Positions 57,290 to 64,000 of a stretch of 64,000 nucleotides of DNA are shown piece by piece (within the stretch, counting starts at the first letter, position 1; each line of letters opens with the position of its first letter). Under the pieces are notes generated by a model. The model was not told the DNA's origin and did no database searches. It saw nothing but the letters and a program-made list of their open reading frames with translations. The stretch is from contig JAJTUP010000025.1 of assembly GCA_021399435.1 (NCBI GenBank), positions 248,001 through 312,000 on the forward strand, given 5' to 3'. The position numbers and the translations under genes are program-made. The stretch is from Diaporthe sp. PMI_573 (lineage: Eukaryota; Ascomycota; Sordariomycetes; Diaporthales; Diaporthaceae).

Positions 57290-59574
57290 ATGGCTAATAA
57301 CGGTTATCAAGAAATATCATCTACTTGCCCGAACCAATCGCAGACGGCTCACGATTGCGTGCCACTACCACACCCCGACAGACAGATTCGCGTGCTGCAC
57401 CTGAATCCAGTCTATTCGAGCGACCCAAACACGGCCCCGGCCCTTCAGGGCCACCTGCGTGTCGTCAGCCTTCCAACCAACCAAGATTATTCGGCCATTT
57501 CATACGTCTGGGCACAAAAGGATCCTGGAACCTCGGGACGCGAGAACCAACTTGTGATTAACTGCAATGGTCACCAACACAACGTCCAGCTTGGGCTAAA
57601 CTGTTGGTCTGCTCTATGGCATATCGTTAAGATAAAAGGATCCCTGCTTCTCTGGATTGATGCTGTATGTATTGATCAGAGGAGCGATGGGGGAGATGAT
57701 TCGAATGAGGAAAAGCTGCAACAGATTCCTCTCATGCGTACTATTTATGCATCTGCTTATACAACTTACTTCTGGCTAGGAGAGGCTGCAAAGGGTACTG
57801 ATCAAGCAATGGATTACCTGTTACAAAGTAAGCTGTCGATAAGTACAGGGAGTATCGGCGACAAGTGGGGTGCTGTATTCGAGCTTTTCAGGTATTGTGC
57901 AGTCTTCTCAGTACCACCGCATCAGGCGGGCCTTGAGGAAATCTTTAATCGTCCATGGATCAGACGTCTTTGGGTACTTCAAGAGTGCCTTTTATCACAA
58001 AGAGGTATCGTTATGTGTGGACTGAAGTTAATAGCCTGGCCAGACTTGATCTGTGCTTTGGAGTCAGTACACCGGTTCCGCACCCGAACGAAATGCCTCT
58101 GCTTCAATCTTTCGTACCAGCCCTGGTTCAACTTGGCCAATATGTCACGATGGTTCGCAGACGCCGACAGGAGTCCCCTAGGCCGTGACCAGCAGCTGCA
58201 CCAAGCACCAGAAGGCTTTGACCGCCTTGAGAGCAGGATGCAAGGCCAGGTACAATGTCTCGAATCCGCTATTAAGATCTTCGACGTCATCAGGGTCGGT
58301 GTTCTCATTGCTTCCTTGTCAATATGGCCACTGCTGACACTATGGCCATTGTTTTTTTCCACTCATCCAGCGTCTTATATTGTCACCGATGGCATGGTCT
58401 TTCTCACACAGATATACTTATGGCTTGCACTCATGATTTATCCTATGAGAAACATTATATTCACTTTCCCAGCCACCCAGCCCTCCATAGTTGAGGAACT
58501 GAGGAATCGGAAGGTGACAAATTCCAAGGACATATACTACGGTACGGTGGGGATCCTCGGTCACAGCTCCCCCAACGCGGAAGAGGACCTTTACACCTTG
58601 TATAGAAGACTTTGCACCGGCTTGATCGAGAAAACGCAGACACTCGACATTCTTCTCTTCGCAAACATTTATTCGGGCGACGATTATCCGGGCGACGACT
58701 TCCCGTCCTGGGTCATTAAATGGAATTCGGCAACGCCGTGGATCTGGGGCAAAGCCCTCCACTATAAACTCAAGCTTCTAGTGGATCTGTTTTCACATGA
58801 TGAACAAAGTCATTCAATTATGAAAAGAATATTCGTCTACTTGGAAGGTACAACGCTCTCAATGACTACTTCACGGAGATTTACTAAAGAGCGACAGAAT
58901 ATCGTCGGAGCGAGTATCGTGGCAACATGCTGAGATTCTTTGGCAAATACGAAGGAGCGACCCCCGGGACACGGCCATTGTGGGATTTTCACGATGAGGG
59001 CGAGAGTCTTTGCATCTATGGCGTAATCTTAACTCACATCACCTCTCATTTCAGGCCATTGGAGGGAGCTCGTGGACTCGCCTCTGCACTGCGCGACGGA
59101 CTCTCCGGTATGAGTCAAACTGATAAACTGCGGGCGCAGAAGTCTTTGAGCAGGTTTCTGCCTGTGTCAACGGGAGATTGGTCGCTCCAGAATGAATTGG
59201 GCTCGTGGTGGCGCATGCTGAGTACGCGCACAGTCTACAATCGCGGAAGAGAATGGATCGAGGATTTGATGGTCACAGACAAGCATCTCCGTGCGAGCAA
59301 CTTGGTCAATGGAATTTTGCGAGACGAAAGGCTGAGTGTGGTCTGCTGCGAGGCTAACGCCATGTGTCCCGGCGGTCCAGCGTTCGCTGCGATAGGCGCT
59401 CAAGAAGGGGACACGGTGGCTCTGGTCTCTGGGGTGTCATTCCCTCTCGTACTTCGTCCTAATAACCAGCAACACTTTAGGCTGATTGGACCACTCTTTC
59501 TGCCGGGGGTAATGGACGGAGAGCTGAGAGGTGTGTTGACGCCGGATTCTTTGCATGAGATAATGTTAGTCTAG
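57290..59574 (+). CDS. HET-domain protein with internal transmembrane hairpin, 744 aa
   Basis: Exons 57290-58847 and 58898-59574 are joined by a 50-nt phase-1 intron (GTACAA...TACTAA...GACAG), giving exactly 745 codons. ATG 57290 (CTCACAATGG) is preferred over the in-frame ATG at 57230 for its context. HET landmarks are YSAISYVWA, LLLWIDAVCIDQR, IPLMRTIYASAYTTYFWLGE and PWIRRLWVLQECLLSQRG. Around residues 345-410 there are hydrophobic helices (IRVGVLIASLSIWPLLTLWP and ASYIVTDGMVFLTQIYLWLA), so the protein may be membrane-bound. The C-terminal half ends with GDTVALVSGVSFPLVLRP and FRLIGPLFLPGVMDGEL, the usual tail of this subfamily. The layout matches the broken HET gene at 2.9-5.3 kb. HET proteins act in non-self recognition and cell death; a specific partner is not visible. 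Confidence 0.88.
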
Positions 59575-59863
59575 GTAAAGGTTAAGTTGAGGTTATTAGT
59601 ATCACACAAATACCAGACACGTGCGTAAAACTGCGCAGTTCAGTAAAAAGAAACGAGGCATTTAGTCTATTGACTAGAAATCGTCGAATGGGAATACAGC
59701 TAAAGTGAATGAGTGATTGTATTTTATCACGAGGCGATTGGGGCGAAAATTAACGGGGTCATGAGTGCGGTATATGCCTTGTTGGCTATTTGCCCCGTCA
59801 AGATGATGTGCCCTTCAGGTCATCTATCTAAAGACTTGTTCTCATTACTCTGGTCCACCAGGA

Positions 59864-61583
59864 TCACATAACCAAAACCTGCGTCAGCTCCGGTAGGCAA
59901 CTCGTCCACTTCTGACCAGACTTCCTCATCCATATCCTCCGGAGTGACTGCACAGCAGCTGGAATGTTACGAAAGCGGGTCCGTTGGTAAACCTCATTCA
60001 TGCGGTCGACAAAGAAGTCCCTTTGCTTCTGGTCGTTGGTCTCGGCTCCAGCGATGAAGCACACCCAGACCAGCGCGTGGGCTCCCCGCGCATCGCTGTC
60101 AATCTGCGATACAAGTCTTATCAGCCGCTCGATGGCTACATCCTGCTCGTGATCGGTGGTTGCACGCCCAAGGTAGATGCTGCAGGCCTCTGCAAAGCAT
60201 TGTCTAATAAGGACCACGTTGCGTCTGTCCTGGCAGCCTGGTGGGAGCTCTTCGCATGGAAGCCAATCTGTGCAACCGTCGAATGTCTGTTGAATGAACC
60301 TGACGCCGTCCTCTTCTTCTAATAAAGGCTGTCCTAGCATGGTGAACCTTGTAATGACGTTAGATTTCCAGAGATACCGAACTCAGAGGGGTGGAAATCT
60401 CCATCAACTTACATATGTGTCTGAGCCCTAAGAAATCGAGTCAAAGGTGACTCCTTGGTCCTGATGACGTTATTGCTTGACAGGCATAGCAGCATCTGGA
60501 CAAGAAAGCTGTAGTCTGCGTTCCCTGTGACGGTCTCGCCCACGAGGAGGACTATCAGTGTGGCCCACGTAAACTCGTTGAACACTTGAGACTCGAGCGA
60601 TGCGTCCCGCCGAAGTCGAGAGATCACCGCCGTGCGGCCCTTTTCTGCCGCCAGCTCGAGTGCAGGTTGTCCTTGGCTGAGATGTTGGGCGGCCACAACT
60701 GCTACCGCTCTACATAGCACTTCATCTTGAAGGGCCATAGGTAGGATGAACTCTCGATATCCGTTTGATACCTTGTCTAGGATGACCATGACAGGGGCTA
60801 CTGCTTCAGAGACTGCAAAGGCTGTCAACCCGGGCACACAATCTAGATGCACAAAGGAGCAGTGTTGCTTACAGTGATAGAACAGCCCCCTTGTTGCTGA
60901 GGGGATGGGCGCAACCCATGGCATGATGCTGTGAGAGTGATTTACATGCTGATTTGGCTGGGGCTGTAGCTTGGCTTGGAGATTTGTCTCTATCTCCTCG
61001 TCACAGATTTCAATCTCCGTGGATGGGATCGACTGTCCCGGATGCTGATCTTTAGCCTCAACAGACCCGTCCGATGATATTGTATCGGCATACTCTCCTA
61101 TTGGAGGTTCCAAGGATAGACATAGTGCAGGTTCAGGTTGGTCCACAGCTGGTTGCGGATAAGGCGCAGATCTTGTTCGTCTTTTTGACGTACCAGCCCT
61201 CCGAGTCCGTGCATTTCGAGGTGGACTGTGGGAATGCCATTGGAGCTCAGGGAATGTCACCTCGGTTGGCAGCAAACATGGTGCCTTTCCATTTTGGCTA
61301 GCAACTTCAAGTACGGGAATCGCGCAGTTCTTCAATCGACCGCGTCGGGCAACGCCCTCGTTGAAGCGAATCCTGGCGAGGCCAGAGCACTCGATTCCCT
61401 TCTTGATGCACTTGCCACATGAGGGTTCAGCCCTATCACAAGTGATTCTTCTCTTGGAGCATTGGAAACAGCCTATGCCTTAACATCAGCAGGGCCCACC
61501 TATTGATATGTGGAGCGTTCCAACGGTTGTGCATTACCTCGTTCCTTTGTGGGACGGCGCTCCTTGGAAACAGACATGGGCAT
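59864..61583 (-). CDS. Zn(II)2Cys6 transcription factor, 529 aa
   Basis: Exons 61583-61538, 61472-60413 and 60347-59864 sum to exactly 530 codons. Introns are 65 nt each (GTAATG...GCATAG; GTAAGT...ATTACAAG). The binuclear zinc cluster is split by the first intron and reads CFQCSKRRITCDRAEPSCGK with CIKKGIEC following, spacing C-x2-C-x6-C-x6-C-x2-C-x6-C. A basic linker (RNARTRRAGTSKRRTRS) follows, then the long helical domain of the fungal_trans_2/DUF3468 type (HCSFVHLDCVPGLTAFAVSE, VLCRAVAVVAAQHLSQGQPA). It is head-to-head with the amine oxidase gene (ATGs 617 bp apart) and is a natural candidate for its pathway-specific regulator (inference). A CGG-N6-CCG site lies in the shared promoter. 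Confidence 0.9.
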
Positions 61584-61795
61584 GACGGATCCACTGAAGT
61601 ACGTCAACCTAATCGCGCTGAGCTGAAGATAGAAGAGGATTCAAAGTAGCAATGCACCGACTGTATTCGTCGGGTGGATTGCAGCTGTTCCAAAAGTGGT
61701 TGCAAGTGGGAGAAATCTGAAAGCCAAGCACCCAGTGCCGGCGGAACAGAGCCCTGGAGGTTAAGCTCTTCCCCACAACCTCTTGGATACCAAGT

Positions 61796-61811
61796 CCCGG
61801 TCAGATCCGGG
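61796..61811. promoter_or_regulatory. Candidate Zn2Cys6 binding site CCCGG-TCAGAT-CCGGG
   Basis: Perfect 5-bp inverted arms around six bases, containing CGG-N6-CCG, the half-site spacing known for Ppr1/UaY-type zinc-cluster dimers. It lies 213 bp from the regulator ATG and about 390 bp from the oxidase ATG. Binding by the neighbouring factor is inferred. Confidence 0.5.
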
Positions 61812-62004
61812 ATCTCGTGGCTCCTAAGGCCCCTATTGGTCGATCTGAAAGATTTAGCGGGGCGTTTTCTCTCGATAATGCCCCTTTTGGGACGAGTCTT
61901 CTCAATGGCCGTCGAAAGAGTCGAATGAGAGAATCGTGGATGATGACCTCTTTGAATACCAGCCCAATATGCAAAACTCGCTTTCCACCCTGTCGATTTT
62001 CAAC

Positions 62005-62013
62005 TATATATAA
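62005..62013 (+). promoter_or_regulatory. TATA box of the amine oxidase gene
   Basis: TATATATAA, 188 bp upstream of ATG 62201, in an otherwise mixed-composition promoter. Confidence 0.6.
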
Positions 62014-62017
62014 TTGA

Positions 62018-63883
<1,866 letters not shown>

Positions 63884-64000
63884 GGAACAGTTGACAATGG
63901 TCTCAGCAAAGAAAGCATGAAGATTAGCGGCGCGCTATTGTTAAAGCATGATGGCTTTAGTCTTGATTAACCAATTCAGACTTGTAAGAACATTTCTTTG

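Overview
The window looks like nuclear DNA of a filamentous ascomycete (Pezizomycotina, probably Sordariomycetes). The signs are mostly short GT-AG introns with CTAAC/CTGAC-like branch points and lineage-typical families: HET-domain proteins, a DUF6594 membrane protein, a Zn(II)2Cys6 regulator, berberine-bridge-type FAD oxidases, MYND-finger proteins and SRPK-like kinase relics. I saw no tRNA, rRNA, CRISPR or intact transposon. Exon joins were made by reading splice signals and frames by eye.

Layout. 1-5.3 kb: the 5' part of a secreted FAD oxidase (minus) and a HET-domain gene broken by two in-frame TGA codons. 6-12 kb: conserved cellular genes, namely an LPPE-type F-box-like protein, an F-box/WD-like protein and an Aurora kinase. 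12.7-24.6 kb: a mixed accessory stretch with a membrane-anchored orphan, an alpha/beta-hydrolase relic, a MYND protein frameshifted in a G9 run, the first member (A) of an unnamed three-gene family, a His/Asp/Arg-repeat protein, a DUF6594 protein and an SRPK-like kinase pseudogene. 25-30.3 kb: members B and C of the same family in tandem. 31.8-38.3 kb: a second LPPE protein, a type II membrane O-fucosyltransferase-like enzyme and a six-exon nitronate monooxygenase. 38.3-47.3 kb: about 9 kb holding only one tiny gene, a 102-residue stand-alone dsRNA-binding protein. 47.3-56 kb: mitochondrial ribosomal protein uS7m, a large universal-stress-protein (USP) domain protein followed in frame by a 297-codon Met-less ORF with a 39-bp tandem repeat, and an acidic orphan. 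57.3-63.9 kb: an intact HET gene, then a head-to-head pair of a Zn2Cys6 regulator and a peroxisomal (C-terminal ARL) flavin amine oxidase.

Most noteworthy: (1) the A/B/C family, whose three members share the same exon plan, including a 36-37 codon central exon and a predicted 5'-UTR intron. (2) Three genes (B, C and the USP gene) end in TAG and continue in the same frame for 174, 45 and 297 sense codons. In B and C the context is the same (TCT TAG GAW GG), so readthrough, unrecognised introns or recent nonsense mutations all need testing. (3) The regulator/amine-oxidase pair shares a 617-bp promoter with a CGG-N6-CCG palindrome. (4) Several genes are decayed beside intact relatives, as expected of an accessory region undergoing birth and death of genes.
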